Below, in pieces: positions 23,795-32,204 of a DNA stretch of 64,000 bases (positions within the stretch are counted from its first letter, which is position 1; every line of letters starts with the position of its first letter). Source of the stretch: Ga0074130 sp964499485 (GTDB taxonomy: Bacteria; Pseudomonadota; Gammaproteobacteria; Burkholderiales; Rhodocyclaceae). The position numbers and the translations under genes were made by a program. The notes below the pieces were generated by a model. The model worked only from the letters and a program-made list of their open reading frames with translations. It was not told the origin of the DNA and ran no database searches. The DNA lies in contig CAZCLF010000006.1 in NCBI GenBank assembly GCA_964499485.1, positions 17,041-81,040 of the forward strand. Reading direction: 5' to 3'.

Positions 23795-25039
23795 ATGCGG
23801 GTGATAGTCCTTGGAGCAGGGGTAGTCGGTACAACGGCGGCCTGGTATCTGACCGAAGCTGGTCATGAGGTCACAGTGATCGAACGACAGCCCCATGCCG
23901 GACTGGAGACCAGCTTCGCCAATGGTGGGCAGATTTCCGTGTGTCACGCCGAACCGTGGGCCAACCCCGGTGTATTGCCGCATATCCTCAAATGGATCGG
24001 CCACGAATCCTCTCCATTGCTATGGCGCATGCGCCCCGATCCGGCCCAATGGGCATGGGGGCTGCGCTTCATTCGCGAATGCACGCCGGCACGCACCCGT
24101 GCCAACATCATTGCAGTGCTAAAGCTGGCGCTGCACAGCCGTGACTGCCTGCAAGCTTTGCGACGTCAGTTGGGGCTTGAGTACGATCAGCTTGAACGCG
24201 GCATCCTGCATGTTTATACGGATCGGCGTGAGTTTGAGCATGCGATTCCACAAGCCGCGCTGATGCGTGAATATGGCTGTGAGCGGGTGGTCAAGACGGC
24301 GGAAGAGTGTTTACAGATAGAGCCAGCCTTGCGCCACTCCCGTTTGCCCTTGGTGGGAGGGACGTACACCGCTGAAGATGAATCGGGCGATGCCTGCAAA
24401 TTTACACAAGCACTGGCCGCCCGTTGCGCCGAGCGTGGGGTGGTTTATCGCTATGGCACGGTTGTCGAGGCCTTGCATACTGAAGGTGATCAGATTTGCG
24501 GTGTGGGTCTGGCTTCTGGTGAAGTGCTGACCGCCGACCGCTATGTGGTGGCGCTGGGCAGCTATACCCCCTTACTACTTAAGCCGCTGGGTTTTAGCTT
24601 GCCGATTTATCCGGGCAAGGGCTATTCCGCTACGCTGACGTTGCGTGATGATGCAGTGGCGCCAACGGTGAGCGTCACGGACGATGGTCACAAGCTGGTG
24701 TTTTCGCGCTTGGGACAGCGCCTGCGTATTGCCGGCACTGCCGAGTTCAATGGGTATAACACGGAGCTCAACCCCGTGCGCTGTGAGGCCATCATTAAGC
24801 GCACACAGGTGCTGTTCCCGCAGGCCACGACCGATGAGCCACCGGAGTTCTGGGCTGGCTTGCGTCCGGTCACACCGGGCAATGTGCCGTATGTGGGGCA
24901 AACCCGCCTGAGCAATCTATTCATTGATAGCGGCCATGGCACGCTGGGTTGGACCATGGCGTGTGGATCAGGGCAGTTGCTGGCAGATCTCGTCAGCGGG
25001 CAGACACCCGCAGTGGATCCAACTCCGTATCAGCCCTAA
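23795..25039 (+). CDS. dadA: D-amino acid dehydrogenase small subunit
   Basis: 414 residues from ATG 23795 (MRVIVLGAGVVGTTAAWYL), the FAD-binding Rossmann start of the family; an in-frame TTG six codons upstream is less likely. Other motifs: HAGLETSFANGGQISVCHAEPWANP, GAL-type FAD contacts (VVALGSYTP) and the C-terminal LFIDSGHGTLGWTMACGSGQLLADL. Oxidises D-alanine and other D-amino acids, passing electrons to the respiratory chain. The usual racemase partner dadX is not adjacent. Confidence 0.94.
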   Translation: MRVIVLGAGVVGTTAAWYLTEAGHEVTVIERQPHAGLETSFANGGQISVCHAEPWANPGVLPHILKWIGHESSPLLWRMRPDPAQWAWGLRFIRECTPARTRANIIAVLKLALHSRDCLQALRRQLGLEYDQLERGILHVYTDRREFEHAIPQAALMREYGCERVVKTAEECLQIEPALRHSRLPLVGGTYTAEDESGDACKFTQALAARCAERGVVYRYGTVVEALHTEGDQICGVGLASGEVLTADRYVVALGSYTPLLLKPLGFSLPIYPGKGYSATLTLRDDAVAPTVSVTDDGHKLVFSRLGQRLRIAGTAEFNGYNTELNPVRCEAIIKRTQVLFPQATTDEPPEFWAGLRPVTPGNVPYVGQTRLSNLFIDSGHGTLGWTMACGSGQLLADLVSGQTPAVDPTPYQP

Positions 25040-25079
25040 GGCTTAAGCCTGGCTGAGTGGGCAGAAGATGCTAAATAAA

Positions 25080-26252
25080 TCAGTGCAAGTGGCGGGGTAC
25101 TGACTCTGCTTGATCTTCCGGCAGCTCGGCGTGCACGATCTCGCCATCAGGGCTGGGATAGAGCGGGCTGCCGCAGTCGTCACAGAACTCCACTGGAAAG
25201 CGATGCTCAAGGGTAAGGATGAGCTCTAGGCCTTGTTGCTTCAGCAGCCCCTCAATCGTGGCAGCAGTATCGCTGCCGTCGTCTTCGGCCTCAAGCAGTG
25301 GCCAGACCAGGCCGTAGATCACATCCTTGCTCTCCCGCCGCGTAAAGCCGACGCGATATTCGACCAGATCGTCCTCGTAAAACGGCGCAATCACCGCACG
25401 CAGTTGCTGCGGACCGATATCGAGCGTGGTTTTGAGGAATTCAACTGAGGCTTGTAGCGAGAAGGGGCGCGAGGCGCGGTCGGCTTCTCGGCAAGCAGTA
25501 AAGTAAGCCTGTGGAAGCTGTAGTTCGCTTGCGCAGCCGGTGAGCAGCGTTTGCATGGCATTACCGCCCTGGTTTTGCCAGCTGCGCTCGGCCGTGGCGC
25601 GGTTGCCATCCTTTTCCTGCCAGCGAAACAGTGGCCCGCCCATTGGCGCCACGATGGCACCCAGCAGATAGCGTGTGTCCGACAGAAATTTCATGCCTTC
25701 GGGGAGCTGGGCTGGGTCAATAGAGACGCTGCGATGGTGTAGGGCAGCCTCCCCTAGCTCGCGTGCGAGTTCCGCCGTGGTGCAAAAGCCTTGCGGCATG
25801 TGGTCTGGGCTAAACAGGAAGTTGGCTAGCGCCAACCGGGTGTTGTCGGCCAGTACATGGGCTTGCAGCTGCACTCGCAAGGTGTCAAGTAGCGGCGCAG
25901 GGATAGTGCCCGATGGGATGTTGAAGCGTGACCAGGCGAGGATGGGGACGGCAATCAGCTGGACGTCATGCTGATCGACGCGTAAACACTCGCAATGTGC
26001 CTCAATCATGTCAGCCAGCATGTCGTAAGCGCGGCTGTCGTTGTTGTGTAAGTGGTCAAGCGCGGTATTCAGGCCTTCCTCGTTCTGCTCGGCCAGTAGA
26101 TCACTAATGAGCGAGCCCAGTGCGGCCTCCCAATGGGCGTCCTCCAGCCGCGAACCCGAGCGTGCATAAGCTTCAGCGAGCTGTACCAAGGTTTCGGTAC
26201 GGGCGGTGAGGCGCGCATGGCGCGAGGTGCGGGGTCTTTTCATGGGGTACAC
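25080..26252 (-). CDS. DUF2863 family protein
   Basis: 390 residues, soluble, no signal peptide. Matches the betaproteobacterial DUF2863 family by its layout: a basic N-terminus, a helical middle with HCECLRVDQHDVQLIAVPILAWSRFNIPSG, and a C-terminal CDDCGSPLYPSPDGEIVHAELPE that looks like a small zinc-type CxxC hairpin. The function of the family is unknown. The ATG three codons inside (MKRPRT) is an equally possible start. Confidence 0.8.
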   Translation of the reverse strand: MYPMKRPRTSRHARLTARTETLVQLAEAYARSGSRLEDAHWEAALGSLISDLLAEQNEEGLNTALDHLHNNDSRAYDMLADMIEAHCECLRVDQHDVQLIAVPILAWSRFNIPSGTIPAPLLDTLRVQLQAHVLADNTRLALANFLFSPDHMPQGFCTTAELARELGEAALHHRSVSIDPAQLPEGMKFLSDTRYLLGAIVAPMGGPLFRWQEKDGNRATAERSWQNQGGNAMQTLLTGCASELQLPQAYFTACREADRASRPFSLQASVEFLKTTLDIGPQQLRAVIAPFYEDDLVEYRVGFTRRESKDVIYGLVWPLLEAEDDGSDTAATIEGLLKQQGLELILTLEHRFPVEFCDDCGSPLYPSPDGEIVHAELPEDQAESVPRHLH

Positions 26253-26364
26253 ATGGGGGAGGGCCGCGCAGTATAGCAGCCGGGTTTCTCCCTCCTTATG
26301 GAGGGGTGAATGCTGGTAGACTGCGCGCTTCGTAATAAAACTGCAATGTTGCTAAGGTGCCCGC

Positions 26365-27006
26365 ATGATCTTCTCCCGTTTCCTGCCGCAGGAAGGTAGC
26401 TTTTTCGAGTTGTTCAACGCTCACGCCGAGTTGATCGTTAAGGGAGGGCGCGAGTTGGCCTCTCTGGTGAATGCGCTGGAAACCTCGCCGGATAAGCTGA
26501 ATGCGCACTCGATCGCGATTGACGAGATCGAATCGGCGGCCGATACCATCACGCACGATACGGTTGCCCTGCTGCACACCACCTTCAATACCCCGCTGGA
26601 TCGCGATGAAATCCACCAGCTGATCTCGGGCATGGATGACATCCTTGATCTGATTCAGGACGTATCCGAAGCGATCTATCTCTACGACGTGCGTCGCCTG
26701 ACTCAGGAGGCCCGCCATATTGCCGATCTGTGTGTGTCTTGCTGTGAGCGCGTGCGTTCGGCAGTGGTGCTGCTGAACAACATGGATAACGCACAGGCCA
26801 TTCTCAAGCTGTGCAAGGAAATCGATCAGCTGGAGTCCGACGCCGATCGTTCGATGCGCCAAGGTATTGCTAAGTTGTTCCGCGAGGAGCCGGATGTCCG
26901 TCAAGTGCTGAAGCTCAAAGAGCTTTACGAGTTGCTCGAACTCGTGACCGACCGCTGCGAGGATGTGGCGAACATAGTCGAGGGCATCGTCCTCGAAAAT
27001 TCCTAA
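26365..27006 (+). CDS. DUF47 (PhoU-like) protein paired with Pit
   Basis: 213 residues, all helical, of the TIGR00153/DUF47 family distantly related to PhoU: FLPQEGSFFELFNAHAELIVKGG at the start and VLKLKELYELLELVTDRCEDVANIVEGIVLENS at the end. It lies 14 bases before the phosphate permease gene; the pairing is well known (Pit accessory protein). It probably modulates permease activity or expression in the cytoplasm. Confidence 0.93.
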   Translation: MIFSRFLPQEGSFFELFNAHAELIVKGGRELASLVNALETSPDKLNAHSIAIDEIESAADTITHDTVALLHTTFNTPLDRDEIHQLISGMDDILDLIQDVSEAIYLYDVRRLTQEARHIADLCVSCCERVRSAVVLLNNMDNAQAILKLCKEIDQLESDADRSMRQGIAKLFREEPDVRQVLKLKELYELLELVTDRCEDVANIVEGIVLENS

Positions 27007-27020
27007 GCGGAGCAGTCTGA

Positions 27021-28031
27021 ATGGAAGCGGTTAGTCTCGGCCTAGGTGCCGTGATATTGCTGGTGCTCCTGGCACTGGTATTCGATTTCATGAACGGTTT
27101 TCACGATGCGGCGAATTCAATCGCCACCGTTGTGTCGACCGGTGTGCTTAAGCCCCATCATGCGGTGGCGCTGGCCGCCTTCTTCAATGTGGTGGCGGTC
27201 TTTGTTTTCCATCTCAAGGTCGCCACGACCGTGGGCAAGGGCATCATTGATCCAAGCATTGTCGATCCGCACCTCATTTTTGGTGCGCTGGTCGGTGCGA
27301 TTGCTTGGAACATCATTACTTGGTACTACGGTATACCTTCCAGTTCTTCACACGCGTTGATCGGTGGTCTGGTTGGCGCCGGTCTGGCCAAGGCAGGCCT
27401 TGATCCCCTCTTGTGGGCGGGGATTGGCAAGACGGTGCTGTTCATCGTGATTGCACCAACGCTAGGCTTCATCCTTGGCGGCATTCTGTGGGTCATTGTG
27501 GCGTGGCTGTGTAACGGTATGACCCCGCGCAAGGTGGATCGATGGTTCAGGCGGATTCAGCTGGCCTCCTGTTCGCTTTATAGTCTCGGTCACGGCGGCA
27601 ATGACGCGCAGAAGACCATCGGCATCATCTGGTTGTTGCTGATTGCGACCGGCTATGTGTCGCAAAGCGACGCGATGCCACCGATTTGGGTCATCGTCGT
27701 GTGCTATCTCGCCATGGGGCTAGGCACTTTGTTTGGTGGCTGGCGCATCGTCAAGACCATGGGGCAGAAGATCACCAAACTGCGTCCAGTGGGCGGCGCC
27801 TGTGCCGAAATGAGTGGCGCCTTCTCGCTGTTTTTTGCCAGTAGCATGGGCGTTCCTGTTTCAACCACGCACACGATTACCGGTGCCATTGTCGGCGTGG
27901 GCGCGGCCCGTGGCGCCAGCAAGGTGCGCTGGGGTGTCACTGGCAGCATCGTTTGGGCTTGGGTCCTGACCATTCCAGCCAGCGCCACCATTGCAGCCAT
28001 CAGCTGGTATCTGGGTAGCGCATTGTTCTGA
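27021..28031 (+). CDS. pit: Low-affinity inorganic phosphate transporter
   Basis: 336 residues, about ten membrane helices. Both PHO4 family repeats are visible: FDFMNGFHDAANSIATVVSTG and LYSLGHGGNDAQKTIGII, with the GIPSSSSHALIGGLVGAGLA and MGVPVSTTHTITGAIVGVGAARG segments. Imports metal-phosphate complexes driven by the proton gradient. Co-transcribed with the DUF47 gene and probably the Cys-cluster gene that starts 11 bases later. Confidence 0.95.
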   Translation: MEAVSLGLGAVILLVLLALVFDFMNGFHDAANSIATVVSTGVLKPHHAVALAAFFNVVAVFVFHLKVATTVGKGIIDPSIVDPHLIFGALVGAIAWNIITWYYGIPSSSSHALIGGLVGAGLAKAGLDPLLWAGIGKTVLFIVIAPTLGFILGGILWVIVAWLCNGMTPRKVDRWFRRIQLASCSLYSLGHGGNDAQKTIGIIWLLLIATGYVSQSDAMPPIWVIVVCYLAMGLGTLFGGWRIVKTMGQKITKLRPVGGACAEMSGAFSLFFASSMGVPVSTTHTITGAIVGVGAARGASKVRWGVTGSIVWAWVLTIPASATIAAISWYLGSALF

Positions 28032-28041
28032 GTGTTCGGCC

Positions 28042-28395
28042 ATGGCTGATCTGAATCATTGTCAGCACTGCGGTGCCTGTTGTGCCACCTATCGCGTTTC
28101 GTTTTACACCGGGGAAATGGATGACTTCCCCGGCGGTATTGTCCCCAGCGGTTTGGTTGAGAAAATCAACGACGTAATGGCCTGCATGCGCGGGACCGAC
28201 CGACAGCCTCCTCGCTGTACCGCGCTACGCGGCACCATTGGTGTTGAAGTTGGCTGCGCCATTTATGAATTTCGGCCCTCACCGTGTCGCGAGTTTGCGC
28301 CATACGCGGCCATCGGTCAGGGTGACGAAGCTTGCAATGACGCCCGCCGTCGCCATGGTTTGCCCCCCCTAGACGATCCCCCCAGCTCTCGCTGA
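28042..28395 (+). CDS. YkgJ family cysteine-cluster protein
   Basis: 117 residues from ATG 28042 (MADLNHCQHCGACC). The N-terminal CQHCGACC, MRGTDRQPPRCTAL, VGCAIYEFRPSPCREF arrangement is that of the YkgJ/UPF0153 cluster, predicted to bind zinc or an Fe-S cluster. The role is not established. Only 11 bases after pit, so it may be part of the phosphate operon. Confidence 0.88.
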   Translation: MADLNHCQHCGACCATYRVSFYTGEMDDFPGGIVPSGLVEKINDVMACMRGTDRQPPRCTALRGTIGVEVGCAIYEFRPSPCREFAPYAAIGQGDEACNDARRRHGLPPLDDPPSSR

Positions 28396-28475
28396 TCCGC
28401 TCTGCGCAAGTTAGTTGTAGGCATTTTTGCTGCTGCCCTGAAAAAGCCGAACCAATAAGAAACGCGCTGTCAAGA

Positions 28476-28504
28476 TTGAGGCCGGCGCGGTTTTTCGCTA
28501 TCAT
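28476..28504 (+). promoter_or_regulatory. Probable sigma-70 promoter of pyrG
   Basis: TTGAGG (28476-28481) and TATCAT (28499-28504) separated by 17 bases, 25 bases before the pyrG ATG. Good spacing; match to consensus is moderate. Confidence 0.5.
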
Positions 28505-28529
28505 TTGGCTTTCCCGCACCTGCTTCGTC

Positions 28530-30164
28530 ATGACCAAATACGTCTTTGTCACTGGTGGTGTCGTGTCCTCATTGGGCAAGGGCATCGCCGCCGCATCGCT
28601 GGGAGCTATTCTCGAGTCCCGCGGCCTCCGTATCACCCATCTCAAGCTTGACCCCTACATCAACGTAGACCCCGGCACCATGTCACCGTTCCAACACGGT
28701 GAAGTGTTTGTGACCGAGGATGGCGCTGAGACCGATCTCGACCTCGGTCACTACGAGCGCTTTGTCAGCACCAAGATGGGCAAGCGCAACAATTTCACGA
28801 CCGGCCAGGTGTATGAGGCCGTGATCAAGAAGGAGCGCCGTGGTGAATACCTCGGCAAGACCGTTCAGGTCATTCCGCACATCACCGATCAAATCAAGGC
28901 CAACGTTAAGGCAGGCGCTGAAGGCGCCGAAGTGGCGATTGTTGAAGTCGGCGGTACCGTCGGCGACATTGAGTCACTGCCGTTTCTGGAAGCCATTCGC
29001 CAGATGGGCTTCGAAGAGGGCAGGGAAAACACTTGCTTTATCCATCTGACCTTGTTGCCTTACATACCGACCGCTGGTGAGCTGAAGACCAAGCCGACGC
29101 AGCACTCCGTCAAGGAGCTGCGCGAGATCGGTATTCAGCCCGATATCCTGCTGTGCCGAGCAGATCGTCCGATTCCTGAGGAAGAGCGCCGCAAGATTGC
29201 ACTATTCACCAATGTGCAGCCTGAGGCCGTGATTTCCTGTCTAGATGCTGATTCGATCTACAAGATTCCCGGCATGCTGCATGACCAGATGCTGGATGGC
29301 ATTGTCTGCCACAAGCTCAACATCCTGGCTAAAGCGGCGGACCTGTCGGTCTGGCGCAAGCTGGTGCATGGACTGGAGCATCCTAAGCATGCGCTGGATA
29401 TCGCTTTCGTCGGCAAGTACGTTGATTTGACCGAGTCCTACAAGTCGCTGACTGAAGCATTGACCCATGCTGGTATTCATACCGAGAGCAAGGTCAATAT
29501 CCATTACATCGACTCGGAAGAGATCGAGAAGAACGGTTGTGATGTACTGGCCTCCATGCATGCCATTTTGGTGCCGGGCGGTTTTGGTCGCCGTGGTACG
29601 GAAGGTAAGATTGCCGCCATTCGTTATGCCCGCGAGAACAAAGTGCCCTATCTGGGTATCTGTCTCGGCATGCAGCTGGCGGTGATCGAATACGCCCGTA
29701 ATGTGGCCGGCCTTGATGGCGCCCATAGTACTGAGCTGAACGAACAGACCCCGCACCCGGTGATTGCTTTGATTACCGAATGGCTGGATCGCGAAGGCAA
29801 GGTTGAAACGCGTAGCGAAAATTCCGATATCGGCGGCACCATGCGTCTGGGTGGTCAGAAATGCACCCTGGCAGCCGGTTCGCTGGCGCGTGAGGTGTAT
29901 GGCAGCGATGTCATCACCGAACGTCATCGTCATCGCTACGAAGTGAATAATGCCTATCTGCCGCGCCTTGAAAAGGCGGGTTTACGCATCTCCGGCAAGT
30001 CTTCTGAAGGCAAGGAATTGTGCGAAATGATCGAGATCCCGGGGCATCCATGGTTCATGGCATGCCAGTTCCATCCCGAGTTTACGTCGTCGCCGCGTAA
30101 TGGCCACCCCTTGTTCACCGCCTTTGTGCGCGCTGCATTGGCGCGTAAGGATGTGGCCAAGTAA
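28530..30164 (+). CDS. pyrG: CTP synthase
   Basis: 544 residues from ATG 28530 (MTKYVFVTGGVVSSLGKGIAAASLG). The synthetase domain (1-265) has DPYINVDPGTMSPFQHGEVFVTEDGAETDLDLGHYERF. The glutamine amidotransferase domain has the nucleophile in YLGICLGMQ (Cys about 378) and the catalytic His-Glu in CQFHPEFTS. Converts UTP to CTP using glutamine and ATP. The frame upstream of this ATG is not conserved. Followed by eno; the kdsA gene often found between them in relatives is missing. Confidence 0.98.
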   Translation: MTKYVFVTGGVVSSLGKGIAAASLGAILESRGLRITHLKLDPYINVDPGTMSPFQHGEVFVTEDGAETDLDLGHYERFVSTKMGKRNNFTTGQVYEAVIKKERRGEYLGKTVQVIPHITDQIKANVKAGAEGAEVAIVEVGGTVGDIESLPFLEAIRQMGFEEGRENTCFIHLTLLPYIPTAGELKTKPTQHSVKELREIGIQPDILLCRADRPIPEEERRKIALFTNVQPEAVISCLDADSIYKIPGMLHDQMLDGIVCHKLNILAKAADLSVWRKLVHGLEHPKHALDIAFVGKYVDLTESYKSLTEALTHAGIHTESKVNIHYIDSEEIEKNGCDVLASMHAILVPGGFGRRGTEGKIAAIRYARENKVPYLGICLGMQLAVIEYARNVAGLDGAHSTELNEQTPHPVIALITEWLDREGKVETRSENSDIGGTMRLGGQKCTLAAGSLAREVYGSDVITERHRHRYEVNNAYLPRLEKAGLRISGKSSEGKELCEMIEIPGHPWFMACQFHPEFTSSPRNGHPLFTAFVRAALARKDVAK

Positions 30165-30295
30165 GGGTCGGATCAGGGTTCAAATGCCTTGATTTGGTAG
30201 TTAAGGCCAACGGTGTTCTGGATATTTGATTGTGAGCGCATGGGTAAAATGCGCGATTGATTTGATTTGAATTCGTAGATTTTTAGGACATAGCC

Positions 30296-31582
30296 ATGAG
30301 TGCAATTGTTGATGTCGTCGCCCGCGAGATTCTGGATTCGCGTGGCAATCCTACTGTTGAAGCCGATGTGCTACTTGAGTCTGGCGTGCTTGGCCGCGCC
30401 GCCGTGCCGTCGGGTGCCTCGACGGGGTCGCGCGAAGCCGTTGAGCTGCGTGACGGTGATGCTGCCCGTTTCGTTGGCAAGGGTGTGCTGCGCGCTGTTG
30501 AGAGCGTCAATACCGAGATTTCCGAAGCCATCATCGGTCTGGATGCCGAAGATCAAGCTTTCATTGACCGTACCCTGATTGAGTTGGACGGTACCGACAA
30601 CAAGTCGCGTCTGGGCGCCAACGCTATCCTCGCTGTCTCCATGGCGGTGGCTAAGGCTGCGGCTGAAGAGTCGGGCTTGCCGCTGTATCGCTACTTCGGT
30701 GGTAGTGGCGCGATGTCCATGCCAGTGCCAATGATGAACGTCATCAACGGCGGCGCGCATGCCAACAACAGCCTGGATATCCAAGAGTTCATGATTCTGC
30801 CGGTTGGCGCCAAGAGCTTCCGTGAAGCCCTGCGCTGTGGCGCCGAAGTCTTCCAGCATCTGAAGAAGCTGGTGGATAAGAAGGGCTATCCGACCACAGT
30901 AGGTGACGAAGGCGGTTTTGCGCCGAATGTCTCCGGCAATGACGAAGCCATCGAATTGATCCTCAAGGCCATCGAAACCGCTGGTTACACGCCGGGCCAA
31001 GATGTGGTGCTGGGTCTGGATTGCGCCAGCTCGGAGTTCTACAAGGATGGTAAGTACCATCTGGCTTCGGAAAAGCTTGAACTGACTAGCGCCGGTTTTG
31101 CTGACTACCTCGGTAATCTGGTCAGCAAGTACCCGATCATCAGTATTGAAGACGGCATGGCCGAAGGCGACTGGGATGGTTGGAAGCTTCTGACCGACAA
31201 GCTGGGCAAGAATGTGCAAATTGTGGGCGACGACCTGTTCGTGACCAATCCACGCATCCTGCGTGAAGGGATCAGCAAGGGTATCGCTAACTCGATCCTG
31301 ATCAAGATCAACCAAATCGGCACGCTGACCGAAACCTTCGCCGCCGTGGAAATGGCTAAGCGCGCCGGCTACACCAATGTGATCTCGCATCGCTCTGGTG
31401 AAACCGAAGATTCGACCATTGCGGATATTGCTGTTGGTCTGAATGCCGGCCAGATCAAGACCGGTTCGTTGTCGCGTTCCGATCGTATTGCCAAGTACAA
31501 CCAGCTGCTGCGCATCGAAGAAGATCTGGGCGATACCGTGACCTATCCGGGCATCGAAGCTTTCTACAATCTGCGCAAGTAA
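30296..31582 (+). CDS. eno: Enolase
   Basis: 428 residues, the standard length. Motifs: AIVDVVAREILDSRGNPTVEADV, the loop PSGASTGSREAVELRD, metal ligands in LGLDCASSEFY, ISIEDGMAEGDW and QIVGDDLFVTNP, the catalytic Lys in ILIKINQIGT and SHRSGETED. Interconverts 2-phosphoglycerate and phosphoenolpyruvate; also a component of the RNA degradosome in some bacteria. Good ribosome-binding site (TAGGACATAGCC). Confidence 0.98.
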   Translation: MSAIVDVVAREILDSRGNPTVEADVLLESGVLGRAAVPSGASTGSREAVELRDGDAARFVGKGVLRAVESVNTEISEAIIGLDAEDQAFIDRTLIELDGTDNKSRLGANAILAVSMAVAKAAAEESGLPLYRYFGGSGAMSMPVPMMNVINGGAHANNSLDIQEFMILPVGAKSFREALRCGAEVFQHLKKLVDKKGYPTTVGDEGGFAPNVSGNDEAIELILKAIETAGYTPGQDVVLGLDCASSEFYKDGKYHLASEKLELTSAGFADYLGNLVSKYPIISIEDGMAEGDWDGWKLLTDKLGKNVQIVGDDLFVTNPRILREGISKGIANSILIKINQIGTLTETFAAVEMAKRAGYTNVISHRSGETEDSTIADIAVGLNAGQIKTGSLSRSDRIAKYNQLLRIEEDLGDTVTYPGIEAFYNLRK

Positions 31583-31591
31583 GCCTGTGCC

Positions 31592-31876
31592 GTGAGGTGG
31601 CCTACCTGGATTCTGGTCGGCCTGATCACCGTCTTGCAATACCCGTTGTGGTTTGGCAAAGGCGGCTGGCTCAGGGTCTGGGATATGGATCAGAAGCTGG
31701 AAGCGCAGCGCGAAGTGAACCAGAAGCTAGAGCTACGCAATGCTGGCCTTGAAGCAGAAGTCCGTGATCTGAAAAACGGTTACGAAGCCATCGAGGAGCG
31801 GGCGCGCTACGAGCTAGGGCTGGTCAAGCAAGGCGAAGTTTTTGTGCAAGTACCGCAGAAGAAGCCACAACCTTAA
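31592..31876 (+). CDS. ftsB: Cell division protein FtsB
   Basis: 94 residues from a GTG start nine bases after eno. One membrane helix (WILVGLITVLQYPLWFG) followed by a coiled coil (DQKLEAQREVNQKLELRNAGLEAEVRDLKNG) and the conserved EERARYELGLVKQGEVFVQV tail. It forms the FtsQBL complex of the divisome. The eno-ftsB linkage is standard in proteobacteria. Confidence 0.95.
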   Translation: MRWPTWILVGLITVLQYPLWFGKGGWLRVWDMDQKLEAQREVNQKLELRNAGLEAEVRDLKNGYEAIEERARYELGLVKQGEVFVQVPQKKPQP

Positions 31877-31900
31877 AAATCGCCTCGTTTTACTGCATCC

Positions 31901-31936
31901 AAAAAATCCGCCGAGTGTTTGTTCGGCGGATTTTTT
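31901..31936. terminator. Bidirectional terminator between ftsB and the feo locus
   Basis: AATCCGCCGA / TCGGCGGATT stem, flanked by six A and six T. It serves both the rightward eno-ftsB and the leftward feo transcripts. Confidence 0.92.
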
Positions 31937-31947
31937 ATTTGTGCAGA

Positions 31948-32187
31948 CTATTTGAGTGGATGCAGGGTGTGACTGCTTATCTCTGCGGGTGTTGCGCACG
32001 CTTTGCAACTGCTACAGCTGCCGCATCCGCCAGCTTGACTGAGTTTCTCGGCTTTCGCATTTGAGGCACCGAGGAGGCGAGCGAGTTTTTCCTTCACAGT
32101 CCTAGGAGCGTAGCGCCAGCCTGCATAAGCAACTGCTGCTATTACGATCAGCGCGACCAGTAGGTTTTCGATCAGCAAATGATTCAT
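31948..32187 (-). CDS. Small Cys-rich membrane protein of the feo operon
   Basis: 79 residues from ATG 32187 (MNHLLIENLLVALIVIAAVAYAGWRY). One membrane helix, a basic cytoplasmic segment (RTVKEKLARLLG) and a Cys-rich tail GGCGSCSSCKACA. Four cysteines in CGSCSSCKAC resemble a metal or Fe-S site. It lies 17 bases after feoB and occupies the FeoC position; small membrane Cys-rich 'FeoB-associated' proteins are known there. A sensing or assembly role is inferred. Confidence 0.78.
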   Translation of the reverse strand: MNHLLIENLLVALIVIAAVAYAGWRYAPRTVKEKLARLLGASNAKAEKLSQAGGCGSCSSCKACATPAEISSHTLHPLK

Positions 32188-32204
32188 GGTGCCTCGTGTA
32201 GTCG

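Noticed and set aside
30371..31639. 422-codon open frame on the minus strand opposite eno
   Set aside because: It mirrors the whole enolase gene, a typical shadow of a highly biased codon pattern; it has no ribosome-binding site and no recognisable domain.
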